This document shows, piece after piece, positions 6,334-15,383 of a stretch of DNA of 32,572 bases. This DNA is from an uncultured Clostridia bacterium. GTDB taxonomy: Bacteria > Bacillota > Clostridia > Oscillospirales > Ruminococcaceae. Position 1 is the first letter of the stretch. Every line of letters starts with the position of its first letter. The position numbers and the translations under genes are program-made. The DNA lies in assembly GCA_947389015.1 (NCBI GenBank), contig CANDVA010000026.1, positions 1 to 32,572 of the forward strand. Direction: 5' to 3'. Below the pieces are notes generated by a model. That model was not told the origin of the DNA and ran no database searches. It saw only the letters and a list, made by a program, of their open reading frames with translations.

Positions 6334-8313
6334 ATGGCTGAAGATGAAAAGGTATTGGATAATTACGGCGCGGACGATATAGTTGCGCTGAAGGGTCTGG
6401 AGCCCGTCCGCAAGCGTCCCGGTATGTATATAGGTTCGACGGGTGAGAGCGGTCTGCATCACCTCGTTTACGAGATAGTCGACAACTCGGTTGACGAGGC
6501 TCTGGCTGGGTACTGCACCGAAATAGACGTGTCGATACTTCCCGATAACGTTATTCGCGTTATAGATAACGGCAGAGGTATACCGACGGGCATAAACCAC
6601 ACCGAGGGAATTTCAGCGGCGACGCTTGTGTTTACCGTGCTGCACGCGGGCGGTAAATTCGGCGGCGGCGGTTATAAGGTCTCGGGTGGTCTGCACGGCG
6701 TCGGCGCGTCGGTCGTAAACGCACTGTCCGAGTGGCTGGAGGTCGAGATACACGACGGCAAAAACGTGCATTTTCAGCACTTTGATCGCGGAGAGTATTC
6801 CGAACCTATAAAAGTCGTCCGCGATACCGATCATACGGGTACACAGGTAACGTTCAAGCCCGACGGTGAGATTTTCCATTCTACTGTATTCAGCTATGAA
6901 ACGTTAAATGAACGTATGCGCGAAAAGGCGTTTCTGAACGGCGGACTTAAAATTACCCTGCACGACCTCCGCGACGAAAACAATATCGTTGAGGAAAGCA
7001 TGCAGTACGATGGCGGTATCCGCTCATATATAGAGTGGCTCAACAAAAAGCGCGGAGCGGAGGTTCTGCATCCTGATATAATTTATCTTAACGGCACGGT
7101 CGACGGTATTCTTGTCGAGGCTGCGTTTCAGTATACCACCGACTTCAACAGCGAGGTTTTCCGTTCGTTCGCGAACGATATCCACACGGGCGAGGGCGGT
7201 ATGCACGAGCTTGGATTTAAGCGCGCATTAAGTAAGGTAGTCAACGATTTTGCCAAGACTTACAAGGAAAACGATAAGTCCAAGACAAAGAAAAAGCCTG
7301 CTAAAAAGGGCGAGGAGGAAAAGCCGTTTACGGGTTACAGCGGCGAGGCTATCCGCGAGGCTATAAACGCGATAATTTCCGTCAAGCTTCCCGAGTGCGA
7401 GTTTGAGGGGCAGACAAAAGGTAAGCTCGGAAATCCCGAGGTCCAGCCCGCAGTCTATAAGATCGCGACGGAGCAGCTTACCTACTATTTCGAGGAGCAC
7501 CCCGAGACTGCGCAGATAATCGTCAACAAGGCGGCAAATTCGCAGGCGGCACGCGACGCGGCTAAAAAGGCTATGGAGGCAAAGCGAAAGTCCATAATGG
7601 ACAGCAACGGACTTCCCGGCAAGCTTGCGGACTGCTCGGAGAGCGATCCCACTCACACCGAAATATACATCGTCGAGGGAGACTCGGCGGGCGGTTCGGC
7701 TAAGGAGGGCCGCGACAGACGTTTTCAGGCTATTCTTGCACTTTGGGGCAAAATGCTGAACGTTGAAAAGGCGCGCGTTGATAAGGTATATAATAACGAG
7801 AAGCTGCTGCCCGTGGTCAAAGCTCTGGGCACGGGTATCGCAGACGAATTCGATATAACCAAGCTGCGCTACGGGCGCGTTATTATAATGGCGGATGCCG
7901 ACGTTGACGGTCTGCATATCCGCACGCTTATGCTGACGTTCTTCTTCCGCTTTATGAGACCGCTTATCGAGCAGGGTCATGTGTACTGCGCTCAGCCGCC
8001 GCTGTTCAAGGTCGCTAAGGGCAAACAGGTGCGCTACGCGTTTTCCGACGAGGAGCGCGATACGTACATTGCCGAGCTCGGCGGCGACGGCGGAAAGGTC
8101 GACGTTCAACGGTATAAAGGTCTCGGTGAGATGGATCCCATTCAGCTCTGGGAGACTACAATGAACCCCAAGACGCGTACAATGCTGCGTGTTTCCGTTG
8201 AGGACGCGGCTAAGGCGGACGAGATTCTTACAATTCTTATGGGCGACAAGGTAGAACCGCGCCGCGAGTTTATAGAGGCAAATGCTAAGCTTGCCGAAAA
8301 TCTTGATATTTAA
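6334..8313 (+). CDS. gyrB: DNA gyrase subunit B
   Basis: The ATPase subunit of gyrase drives negative supercoiling with GyrA. The 659-residue product has the GHKL ATP-binding site (E47 and N51 in EIVDNSVDEA, DNGRGIP at 78-84, GGLHGVGASVVNAL at about 118-131). The TOPRIM region follows with EGDSAGG (about 448-454) and MADADVDG (about 519-526), then the C-terminal QRYKGLGEM block. AAGGAG lies 7 nt before the ATG. A lysine-rich segment near residues 312-328 (KSKTKKKPAKKGEEEK) is an insertion of roughly a dozen residues compared with the usual family alignment. The gene is separated from recF-yaaB by a 1.1-kb insert and has its own promoter. Confidence 0.97.
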   Translation: MAEDEKVLDNYGADDIVALKGLEPVRKRPGMYIGSTGESGLHHLVYEIVDNSVDEALAGYCTEIDVSILPDNVIRVIDNGRGIPTGINHTEGISAATLVFTVLHAGGKFGGGGYKVSGGLHGVGASVVNALSEWLEVEIHDGKNVHFQHFDRGEYSEPIKVVRDTDHTGTQVTFKPDGEIFHSTVFSYETLNERMREKAFLNGGLKITLHDLRDENNIVEESMQYDGGIRSYIEWLNKKRGAEVLHPDIIYLNGTVDGILVEAAFQYTTDFNSEVFRSFANDIHTGEGGMHELGFKRALSKVVNDFAKTYKENDKSKTKKKPAKKGEEEKPFTGYSGEAIREAINAIISVKLPECEFEGQTKGKLGNPEVQPAVYKIATEQLTYYFEEHPETAQIIVNKAANSQAARDAAKKAMEAKRKSIMDSNGLPGKLADCSESDPTHTEIYIVEGDSAGGSAKEGRDRRFQAILALWGKMLNVEKARVDKVYNNEKLLPVVKALGTGIADEFDITKLRYGRVIIMADADVDGLHIRTLMLTFFFRFMRPLIEQGHVYCAQPPLFKVAKGKQVRYAFSDEERDTYIAELGGDGGKVDVQRYKGLGEMDPIQLWETTMNPKTRTMLRVSVEDAAKADEILTILMGDKVEPRREFIEANAKLAENLDI

Positions 8314-8316
8314 GAG

Positions 8317-8955
8317 GTGATCGTTATTTCAAGCAGTTTATTACCCGATCTTAATAAAGAGCAGCAGGTGAAAAAGGGAGAGCCGATAGCTCAATTCAGC
8401 TACGACAATACCCTTGACGAGACGGACGGCGCAATGAAAACATTTCAGCAGCACTTCTCGACGAAAAGGGGAAAGCTGTCGATAGCGGCGTATTCGCTTT
8501 TGTCAGTCGCGGTCATAGGAGGGATAGTTCTTAATCCCTCGAACGTTCCGCTGTATTTCGCGCTGGTATTCTGCGCGCTGGGTCTGTTTTATTGTCTGAC
8601 AGATAAGTCGCGTACGCGAAAGAAGATACTTACCGCGCTGAAGGATATGAACCCAGAGGAGTACCGCTGTACGATATATCCTGAAAAGATCGAGCTGGAG
8701 ACTATAATCAAGCCCAAGGAAAACGAAGTCGACGTCAAGATAGATGAGGATAAGGACGAGGAGATAATCACGCCGCTGAAAACGGTTTTTAAATTCGGCG
8801 ACGATCTGCTGAATTTTGATGAAAACGAGGATTCGCTGCTGCTGATCTTCAATCGGCGGCAGATATACTGCTTTCCGAAACGATGTCTTTCAAAGGAACA
8901 GGAGGATACCGTGAGGGATTTTCTCTTTAAGAAATTAGAGAGCGACAACGTGTAA
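8317..8955 (+). CDS. YcxB-like C-terminal-domain membrane protein
   Basis: This protein of up to 212 residues lies between gyrB and gyrA. Two membrane helices lie at about 48-90 (around AAYSLLSVAVIGGIVL and LYFALVFCALGLFYCL). A charged cytoplasmic domain follows, with an acidic stretch (KIDEDKDEE) and a C-terminal CFPKRCLSKEQEDTVRDFL, typical of YcxB-like proteins of unknown function. The start is uncertain. The in-frame GTG at 8317 lies inside a near-perfect Shine-Dalgarno sequence (GAGGTGATC, 8314-8322). An ATT at 8326 sits at ideal spacing, and the next conventional start is GTG 8368. It is probably co-transcribed with gyrB and gyrA. The family call is from pattern only. Confidence 0.75.
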   Translation: MIVISSSLLPDLNKEQQVKKGEPIAQFSYDNTLDETDGAMKTFQQHFSTKRGKLSIAAYSLLSVAVIGGIVLNPSNVPLYFALVFCALGLFYCLTDKSRTRKKILTALKDMNPEEYRCTIYPEKIELETIIKPKENEVDVKIDEDKDEEIITPLKTVFKFGDDLLNFDENEDSLLLIFNRRQIYCFPKRCLSKEQEDTVRDFLFKKLESDNV

Positions 8956-8985
8956 AGGTAAAAAGAGTTTAATAACGGAGGATAA

Positions 8986-11610
8986 ATGGATATAGATTTT
9001 AGTTTGGAAAAGCTTCACGATATAGGTCTGGAAGATACGATGAAGAAGTCGTTTATCGAGTATTCGATGGCGGTCATCACTTCGAGAGCGCTGCCCGACG
9101 TCCGCGACGGGTTTAAGCCCGTTCACCGCCGTATCATTTACACGATGAACGAGGCGGGGAATACTTCGGACAAGCCGTTCCGCAAGTGTGCGTATACCGT
9201 CGGAGAGGTGCTCGGTAAGTATCACCCGCACGGCGACGTTTCGGTTTACGACGCACTTGTCCGTCTGGCGCAGACTTTCTCCATGCGCTATCCGCTGATA
9301 GACGGTCACGGAAACTTCGGTTCGATAGACGGCGATCCGCCCGCGGCTTACCGTTATACCGAGGCCAGACTTGCGCGTATCGCAAACGAAATGACCTCGG
9401 ATATCAACAAGAAAGTTGTTGATTTTCAGACCAACTACGACGACAAGCTGCTTGAGCCTAAGGTGCTTCCATCGCGTTTTCCGAATTTGCTGGTAAACGG
9501 CTCAAACGGTATCGCGGTCGGTATGGCTACAAATATTCCGCCGCATAACCTTAACGAGGTTATCGACGCGCTGATGCTTATGATAGATAATCCCGAGGTA
9601 ACTATCGAGGAGATAATGGGCTGCATCAAGGGTCCCGATTTCCCTACGGGCGGCATTATTATGGGTTACAGCGGTATTCGCTCGGCGTACTATACGGGGC
9701 GCGGAAAAATAATTTTGCGCGGACGTACCGAGATAGTTGAGGAGAACAATCACACGCGCATTATCATCAGCGAGATACCGTACATGGTAAACAAGGCGCG
9801 TATGCTCGCGAATATCGGCGACCTTATCCGCGACAAGCGCATTGACGGCATTTCCTTTGTCCGTGACGAGTCGGACAGAAACGGTATGCGTATAGTCGTT
9901 GAGCTGAAGCGCGACGCCAACGCTAACGTTGTGTTGAACAAGCTGTTTACCTATACCCAATTGCAAGATACCGTCGGCGTTATTATGATAGCTCTTGTTG
10001 ACGGACAGCCCAAAACGCTGACGTTAATGGGAATGCTGAAATACTATCTCGATCACCAGATCGACGTGGTTACGCGCCGTACACAATACGATCTTGACAA
10101 GGCTAAGGAGCGCGAACATATTCTCGAGGGTCTGATGATCGCTATTGACTTTATTGACGAGGTTATCGCGATCCTTCGTTCAAGTAAGAATATTCCCGAG
10201 GGCAAGGAGCGACTGATCGAGCGTTTCAAGGACGTTGACGTTTCGTCTACGGGTATTTTCCCTGTGGCTACTTATTCGCTTACCGAGGTTCAGGCGGACG
10301 CTATCGTGAAGATGACGCTCGGCGCACTGACGGGTATGGAAAAGAGTAAGGTTCTCGACGAGCTTATGGAGAAGCGCGAGCTTATCAAGTCCATGGAGGA
10401 ACTGCTTGCCGACAGAAGCAAGCTGCTTCACCTTATCGGCGAGGAGCTTTCGGCAGTGAAGAAGCGCTTCGGTGACGAGCGACGCACGGCTATCGAGCCC
10501 GTGAGCGGAGAAGTCGATATCGAGGATCTTATCCCCGAAGAGGACTGTGTTGTTACGTTCACTAATATGGGTTATATTAAGCGGCAGCCTGCGGAGGTCT
10601 ACAATATACAAAAGCGCGGCGGACGCGGTGTTTCGGGAATGAAACAGCGCGACGAGGATTTTGTGGACAGTATGTTTATCGCTAGCTCGCATGAGAACAT
10701 TCTGTTCATAACCAATAAGGGCAATATGTTCCGCTTGAAATGCTATCAGATACCCGAGGGAAGCAGGCAGTCGCGCGGAATGAATATTGTAAATTTGCTG
10801 CAATTGTCTGAGGAAGAAAAAGTCGCGGCTATGATGACGACCAGGGATTTCGCCGAGAACAAGTATTTTATCTGTCTTACCAAAGACGGTCTTGTAAAGC
10901 GTACCAAGCTCTCCGAATTCAAGAATATCCGAAAGGGCGGTTTGCGCGCTATTACTTTGGTAGACGGCGATGAAATAGCGGGCGGGTTCCTCACTGAGGG
11001 CGACTGCACCGTTATGGCGGCTACCCGAAACGGCGCGGCTATACGTTTTAACGAGAGCGATATCCGTGTAATGGGAAGAACGGCGCGCGGCGTTCGGGCT
11101 ATCAAGTTCCGCGGTGATGATTATATCGTCGGAGCGACCAAAATATTTGACGAGAATGCGACGATACTCACCGTTACCGAGCGCGGAATGGGCAGGCGCT
11201 GTGCGGCGGCAAGCTATCGTTTGCAGCGCCGCGGCGGTATGGGATTGAAGAATTACCCCGTTTCCGACGAAAAGGGGTATATAGTCGGTATCCGCACGCT
11301 CGGTCCCGATGATGACGTTATTTTGATAAGCGCTGACGGCGTTATTATCCGTATCCGCGCGAATGATCTGCGCGTTATGGGGCGTACCGCTTCGGGCGTT
11401 CGTGTAATGCGGCTCGGCGCGGAGGACAGAGTTGTAACGTTTTCGCGTACTCCTCATGACGATGAGGAAAAGACCGAGGAGGTCGAGACGGTTTCCGAGG
11501 AGGAGGTCGAGGCTTCGCTCAAGGAGGAGGCTGCCGAGGTTATTCCCGACGACGAGCCCGATGACGACGGCGAGGAGATTGCCGACGATACTGATAGCTC
11601 CGTGGATTGA
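8986..11610 (+). CDS. gyrA: DNA gyrase subunit A
   Basis: GyrA is the DNA cleavage and wrapping subunit. The 874-residue product has catalytic Tyr124 in [11 protein letters not shown]. The GyrA box QKRGGRG lies near residue 541, which separates it from ParC. A six-bladed C-terminal wrapping domain follows, then an acidic tail from about 826 onward rich in Glu and Asp. The quinolone-determining segment reads [15 protein letters not shown]85 stands where E. coli has Ser83 and many Clostridia have Ala or Ser. CGGAGG lies 4 nt before the ATG. It follows the YcxB-like gene by 30 nt and ends at a strong terminator. Confidence 0.97.
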   Translation: MDIDFSLEKLHDIGLEDTMKKSFIEYSMAVITSRALPDVRDGFKPVHRRIIYTMNEAGNTSDKPFRKCAYTVGEVLGKYHPHGDVSVYDALVRLAQTFSMRYPLIDGHGNFGSIDGDPPAAYRYTEARLARIANEMTSDINKKVVDFQTNYDDKLLEPKVLPSRFPNLLVNGSNGIAVGMATNIPPHNLNEVIDALMLMIDNPEVTIEEIMGCIKGPDFPTGGIIMGYSGIRSAYYTGRGKIILRGRTEIVEENNHTRIIISEIPYMVNKARMLANIGDLIRDKRIDGISFVRDESDRNGMRIVVELKRDANANVVLNKLFTYTQLQDTVGVIMIALVDGQPKTLTLMGMLKYYLDHQIDVVTRRTQYDLDKAKEREHILEGLMIAIDFIDEVIAILRSSKNIPEGKERLIERFKDVDVSSTGIFPVATYSLTEVQADAIVKMTLGALTGMEKSKVLDELMEKRELIKSMEELLADRSKLLHLIGEELSAVKKRFGDERRTAIEPVSGEVDIEDLIPEEDCVVTFTNMGYIKRQPAEVYNIQKRGGRGVSGMKQRDEDFVDSMFIASSHENILFITNKGNMFRLKCYQIPEGSRQSRGMNIVNLLQLSEEEKVAAMMTTRDFAENKYFICLTKDGLVKRTKLSEFKNIRKGGLRAITLVDGDEIAGGFLTEGDCTVMAATRNGAAIRFNESDIRVMGRTARGVRAIKFRGDDYIVGATKIFDENATILTVTERGMGRRCAAASYRLQRRGGMGLKNYPVSDEKGYIVGIRTLGPDDDVILISADGVIIRIRANDLRVMGRTASGVRVMRLGAEDRVVTFSRTPHDDEEKTEEVETVSEEEVEASLKEEAAEVIPDDEPDDDGEEIADDTDSSVD

Positions 11611-11620
11611 TAAATTTAAT

Positions 11621-11654
11621 AATTTTTCCCGAGCCGCGGTTCGGGAAAAATTTT
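11621..11654. terminator. Terminator after gyrA
   Basis: A perfect 12-bp inverted repeat has arms AATTTTTCCCGA (11621-11632) and TCGGGAAAAATT (11641-11652) with an 8-nt loop. T tracts exist on both strands, so it could work in both directions. It closes the gyrB-gyrA unit just before a parS site. Confidence 0.88.
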
Positions 11655-11667
11655 GCGGTTTTGAAAA

Positions 11668-11683
11668 TGTTCCACGTGGAACA
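11668..11683. other. parS site 1 (ParB binding)
   Basis: The perfect 16-bp palindrome TGTTCCACGTGGAACA differs from the B. subtilis-type consensus TGTTTCACGTGAAACA only at two symmetric positions. It is embedded in a longer AAAA/TTTT-flanked palindrome (11664-11687). It sits in the gyrA-mnmG gap, 16 nt before the mnmG ribosome binding site. Confidence 0.92.
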
Positions 11684-11709
11684 TTTTAGAATAATTGAAA
11701 GGATCATCA

Positions 11710-13584
11710 ATGAATTATATACTTGAAGAATACGACGTTTGCGTAGTCGGCGCGGGTCACGCAGGGTGCGAAGCTGCCTTGGCAGCGGCTCGGCTTGGCT
11801 TGAAAACCGCGATTTTTACGCTTTCGCTTGACTGTATCGCGAATATGCCGTGCAACCCGTGTATCGGCGGCTCGGCTAAGGGTCAGATAGTCTGCGAGAT
11901 AGACGCGCTCGGCGGCGAAATGGGCAGGGCAGCGGATGCTACGTTTATACAGTCGCGCATATTGAACAGGGGAAAGGGTCCCGCCGTGCATAGTCTGCGC
12001 GTTCAGAGCGACCGCGTGAAGTATCATTTGTATATGAAGCAGACGTTGGAAAATACGCCAAATTTGTTTATCAAGCAAGCCGAGGTCACGACGGTCGACG
12101 TTGAGAACGGGCGTGTGAAGGGCGTGAGGACAAAGCTCGGCGCTGTCTATCCGTGCAGAGCGGCGATAATCACGACGGGGACTTATTTGAACGGTAAGAT
12201 ACATATTGGCGAATTAAATTACGCGGCGGGTCCCGATAATGTATTGCCAAGCACGGAGCTTACAGAGTGTCTGAAGGCGCTCGGGATATCTATGCGGCGG
12301 TTCAAGACGGGAACTCCCGCGCGTGTTCATAAACGTTCAATCAACTTCTCGGTAATGGAAAGGCAGGTCGGTGACGCGGATATTATGCCGTTTGCGTTTG
12401 ACAATACACGCGAAATGCGTAATATTGCCGAGTGTTATGTTACGTATACCAATGCCGAAACTCACCGCGTTATTCTTGAAAATCTCGATCGTTCACCGTT
12501 GTACTCGGGGAGAATTGAGGGCGTAGGTCCGCGGTATTGTCCGAGTATTGAGGATAAGATCGTGCGGTTTAGGGATAAGGAGCGTCATCAGCTTTTTGTC
12601 GAGCCTATGGGCTTGGATACCGACGAATACTATTTGCAGGGAATGAGCTCGAGCCTGCCAGAGGACGTTCAATTGAAGTTTCTGCGGACTATAAAAGGCT
12701 TGGAAAATGTCGAGATAATGCGCCCCGCGTATGCTATCGAGTACGACTGCTGCGACCCGCTGGAGCTGTTACCAACATTAGAGTTCAAGAAAATTTCGGG
12801 ATTATACGGCGCGGGACAGTTTAACTGTACCTCCGGGTATGAGGAGGCTGCCGCGCAGGGAATTATTGCCGGGATAAATGCGGTACGGAAGATAAAGGGA
12901 AAAGAGCCGATAATTCTTGATCGCGCGACAAGCTATATCGGTACGCTTATTGATGATCTGGTGACTAAGGGTTGTTCCGAGCCGTATCGTATGATGACCT
13001 CGCGGAGTGAGTATCGCTTGATCTTGCGGCAGGATAACGCTCCCGAAAGGCTGCTGCCGATCGGTCACGAGGTCGGGCTTGTCTCCGAGGAGCGGTATGA
13101 GCGGTTCAAGGTCGACTGTAAGGCGGTTGAGGATGAGCTGGAGAGGATAAAGCGCGTTACAATTCACCCTACAGATGAGGTAAATGAGCTTCTTGCAGCA
13201 AAGGGAACGTCGCCGATAACCGCGGGAATGCGTCTTTTTGAGCTGCTGAAACGTCCACAGCTGTATTATTCGGATTTTGCGGAATTTGATCCCGATAGAC
13301 CAAGGCTGAAATTTTCGCTTATCAATAAGCTTGAAATTGAGATGAAGTATTCGGGTTATATAAAGATTCAAATGGAGCAGATCGAAAAAATGCGTCGGCT
13401 TGAGGAGAAAAAACTGCCGACGGACGTTGACTATAAGTCAATAAGTGGTTTGCGGCTTGAGGCGCAGGAGAAGCTGAACAAGCATAGACCGCTGAACGTC
13501 GGACAGGCGGGACGTATTTCGGGAGTCAATCCCGCGGATGTTCAGGTGCTGTTGATCTGGTTGGCGGGAAAGGGGGGAGCGTAA
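11710..13584 (+). CDS. mnmG: tRNA uridine-5-carboxymethylaminomethyl(34) synthesis enzyme MnmG
   Basis: MnmG (GidA) with MnmE modifies the wobble uridine of several tRNAs using FAD and methylenetetrahydrofolate. The 624-residue product has the FAD-binding GAGHAG (14-19), the conserved [14 protein letters not shown] block (about 47-60) and the usual C-terminal helical domain ending [13 protein letters not shown] (11698-11703) lies 6 nt before ATG 11710. An in-frame TTG at 11695 is rejected because it precedes that site. The stop overlaps the rsmG ATG by one base. MnmE, its partner, is not in the window. Confidence 0.96.
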   Translation: MNYILEEYDVCVVGAGHAGCEAALAAARLGLKTAIFTLSLDCIANMPCNPCIGGSAKGQIVCEIDALGGEMGRAADATFIQSRILNRGKGPAVHSLRVQSDRVKYHLYMKQTLENTPNLFIKQAEVTTVDVENGRVKGVRTKLGAVYPCRAAIITTGTYLNGKIHIGELNYAAGPDNVLPSTELTECLKALGISMRRFKTGTPARVHKRSINFSVMERQVGDADIMPFAFDNTREMRNIAECYVTYTNAETHRVILENLDRSPLYSGRIEGVGPRYCPSIEDKIVRFRDKERHQLFVEPMGLDTDEYYLQGMSSSLPEDVQLKFLRTIKGLENVEIMRPAYAIEYDCCDPLELLPTLEFKKISGLYGAGQFNCTSGYEEAAAQGIIAGINAVRKIKGKEPIILDRATSYIGTLIDDLVTKGCSEPYRMMTSRSEYRLILRQDNAPERLLPIGHEVGLVSEERYERFKVDCKAVEDELERIKRVTIHPTDEVNELLAAKGTSPITAGMRLFELLKRPQLYYSDFAEFDPDRPRLKFSLINKLEIEMKYSGYIKIQMEQIEKMRRLEEKKLPTDVDYKSISGLRLEAQEKLNKHRPLNVGQAGRISGVNPADVQVLLIWLAGKGGA

Positions 13585-14276
13585 TGACGGAGAGAATAAT
13601 TGAGATGTTTAAGGTCGCCGATATTGCCGTAACGGAGCGGCAGGCGGAGCAGTTCCGCATACTGTTTGAGTTTATGACGGAATACAATAAGAATGTTAAT
13701 CTGACCTCGATCACGGAGTTTGAGGACGTTGTAATGAAGCATTTTATCGACAGCGTGCTTCCGTTTGCAATGTTCGATATTCCCGAGGGTGCGAGTTTTA
13801 TTGATGTGGGAACGGGTGCGGGATTTCCGTCGCTGCCCTTGTTGATTGTTCGCCCCGATCTGAAGGGGACGCTTTGCGACAGTCTTGGCAAGCGCTGTAC
13901 TTATCTGGAGATGGCGCTTGGGAAAGTCGGCGTGAATGCTGAGGTAATTCACGCGCGCGGGGAAGAGCTTGGACGAAAGCGGCGCGAACAATATGACTAT
14001 GCGACCGCGAGAGCCGTTGCGGCATTGCCAGTTTTGACAGAGCTTTGTCTGCCTTTTGTTAAGGTCGGCGGAAGATTTGTTGCGCTGAAATCCGTCAATG
14101 AGGAGGTCAAAGCCGCAGAAAATTCCGTAAAGCAGCTTGGCGGTAAGCTCGATAAAATGCTTGATTATAAGCTCCCGAACGGCGACGGCAGGCGACTTGT
14201 CATTATAAAAAAGATATCGCAAACTCCGACAAAATATCCGCGCAGCTATGCGAATATCACAAAAAAGCCCCTTTGA
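13584..14276 (+). CDS. rsmG: 16S rRNA (guanine-527-N7)-methyltransferase RsmG
   Basis: RsmG (GidB) methylates G527 of 16S rRNA using S-adenosylmethionine. The 230-residue product has the SAM-binding motif DVGTGAGFP (74-82), the second-strand CDSLGKR segment, ATARAVA (about 138-144) and the standard C-terminus TPTKYPR...KKPL. GGGGGGAG precedes the ATG, which overlaps the mnmG stop by one base, so the two are coupled. The TGA stop falls inside the loop of the following terminator. Confidence 0.96.
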   Translation: MTERIIEMFKVADIAVTERQAEQFRILFEFMTEYNKNVNLTSITEFEDVVMKHFIDSVLPFAMFDIPEGASFIDVGTGAGFPSLPLLIVRPDLKGTLCDSLGKRCTYLEMALGKVGVNAEVIHARGEELGRKRREQYDYATARAVAALPVLTELCLPFVKVGGRFVALKSVNEEVKAAENSVKQLGGKLDKMLDYKLPNGDGRRLVIIKKISQTPTKYPRSYANITKKPL

Positions 14277-14287
14277 CGGGGCTTTTT
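14262..14287 (+). terminator. Terminator overlapping the rsmG stop
   Basis: AAAAAGCCCC (14262-14271), loop TTTGAC and GGGGCTTTTT (14278-14287). The rsmG TGA (14274-14276) lies in the loop. It ends the mnmG-rsmG unit. Confidence 0.92.
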
Positions 14288-14311
14288 CTGTTGTGCGAGG
14301 TTGATTGGTGT

Positions 14312-14349
14312 CGGGAAATGCGAAAAGTTTTTGTGGAAATAATTTCCCG
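14312..14349. promoter_or_regulatory. Inverted Noc-like half-sites upstream of noc
   Basis: CGGGAAAT (14312-14319) and ATTTCCCG (14342-14349) are exact reverse complements 22 nt apart. The known B. subtilis Noc site is ATTTCCCGGGAAAT, so these are the same half-sites in the outward order. Their position in the noc leader suggests possible autoregulation; binding is not shown. Confidence 0.4.
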
Positions 14350-14384
14350 CCTGTGCTAAAATGAATTTACAGGAGGTAGAAGTT

Positions 14385-15197
14385 ATGACAGGATTTTTTA
14401 AGCAAAAGGAAAAGATAGCGGGGCAGGTGGTTATGCTGGAACTAAGCGAGCTTACTCCGAATAAATCGCAGCCGCGCAGACAGTTCAGCGAGGAGCAGCT
14501 GCTTTCACTTTCGCAGAGTATTAAAGAAAACGGAATTATCCAACCGATCTGTGTAAGAAAAAAGGGCGCGGTCTACGAGATAATCAGCGGTGAGCGGAGA
14601 ATGCGCGCGGCTAAGCTTGCGGGGTTGAATGAGGTGCCGTGTATTGTGATGACGGTTGACGACGAGCAGTCGGCAGTGCTGGCGCTTATAGAGAATATCC
14701 AGCGCAAGGATCTAAGCTATTTTGAAGAGGCACTGGCAATTGAGAAGCTGATATCGTTCTACGGATTGACGCAGGAGAATGCTGCGGCGAGGCTGGGAAA
14801 AGCGCAGTCGACAATCGCAAATAAACTGCGGCTTTTGAAGTTTTCCGATACGGAACGCCGAATGCTGATCATGGGAAATCTTAACGAGCGGCAGGCGCGG
14901 TCGCTGGTTCGTATCGAAAATGTGGAGCTCAGATTGAGCGTCATTGAAAAGGTAATAACGAAAAACCTTAATCTTGCGCAGACTGAAGAGCTTGTCAATC
15001 AAGTGCTCAATGGAGTGCAGAAGCACGAAAAAAAGCAGCGAAAAAGGCTGCCGATAACAGCGCCGCCGCGATTGTATATGAATTCATTGAACGCACTGCT
15101 TAAACGTATTAAAGAGGACAAGATACCGTGCGAGCTTTCAACGGAAAAGTCGGAAAGATTTTATGAGTATACCATCAAATTTCCGATAAATATATAA
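14385..15197 (+). CDS. noc: Noc-like ParB-family protein (nucleoid occlusion)
   Basis: This 270-residue ParB/Noc-family CTP-dependent DNA clamp probably links chromosome position to division-site choice at the membrane. It has the CTP-binding GERRMRA (69-75) and ENIQRKDL (103-110) motifs and a helix-turn-helix around LTQENAAARLGKAQSTIANKLR-type residues (about 131-152). The short N-terminal MTGFFKQKEKIAG could form the membrane-binding amphipathic helix of Noc. The order rsmG-noc-parA-parB is the B. subtilis order and supports Noc over a second ParB. AGGAGG (14371-14376) lies 8 nt before ATG 14385, so the upstream ATG at 14361 is rejected. Confidence 0.88.
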   Translation: MTGFFKQKEKIAGQVVMLELSELTPNKSQPRRQFSEEQLLSLSQSIKENGIIQPICVRKKGAVYEIISGERRMRAAKLAGLNEVPCIVMTVDDEQSAVLALIENIQRKDLSYFEEALAIEKLISFYGLTQENAAARLGKAQSTIANKLRLLKFSDTERRMLIMGNLNERQARSLVRIENVELRLSVIEKVITKNLNLAQTEELVNQVLNGVQKHEKKQRKRLPITAPPRLYMNSLNALLKRIKEDKIPCELSTEKSERFYEYTIKFPINI

Positions 15198-15244
15198 AAA
15201 CGCAACACTGTGGACTGTTCAACGTTGAGATTTAATATTTAAAT

Positions 15245-15260
15245 TGTTCCACGTGGAACA
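15245..15260. other. parS site 2
   Basis: The exact palindrome TGTTCCACGTGGAACA lies in the noc-parA gap, identical to sites 1 and 3. It lies exactly 40 bp from site 3 (start to start), near four helical turns. Confidence 0.92.
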
Positions 15261-15284
15261 TTTTTCGTCAATTTGCCGAAAAAA

Positions 15285-15300
15285 TGTTCCACGTGGAACA
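15285..15300. other. parS site 3
   Basis: The exact palindrome TGTTCCACGTGGAACA lies 40 nt upstream of the parA -10 box. With site 2 it forms a ParB-loading pair next to the parAB genes. ParB spreading could repress the parA promoter. Confidence 0.92.
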
Positions 15301-15316
15301 ATTTTGTAAAAAGGGC

Positions 15317-15345
15317 TTTTCTTTTGTCGATAAGTATGCTATAAT
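15317..15345 (+). promoter_or_regulatory. parA promoter (extended -10)
   Basis: TATAAT (15340-15345) is preceded by TGC, giving an extended -10. The -35 position (15317-15322, TTTTCT) is poor. It lies 39 nt before the parA start and just after parS site 3. Confidence 0.65.
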
Positions 15346-15383
15346 ATATAGGTAATAATTTCTCAAAAAGAGGGGGAAAAATC

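Noticed and set aside
7228-8109. Long minus-strand open frames inside gyrB, gyrA, serS and the serpins
   Set aside because: They mirror the coding strand, have no ribosome binding sites or recognisable domains, and arise from the codon bias of genuine plus-strand genes.
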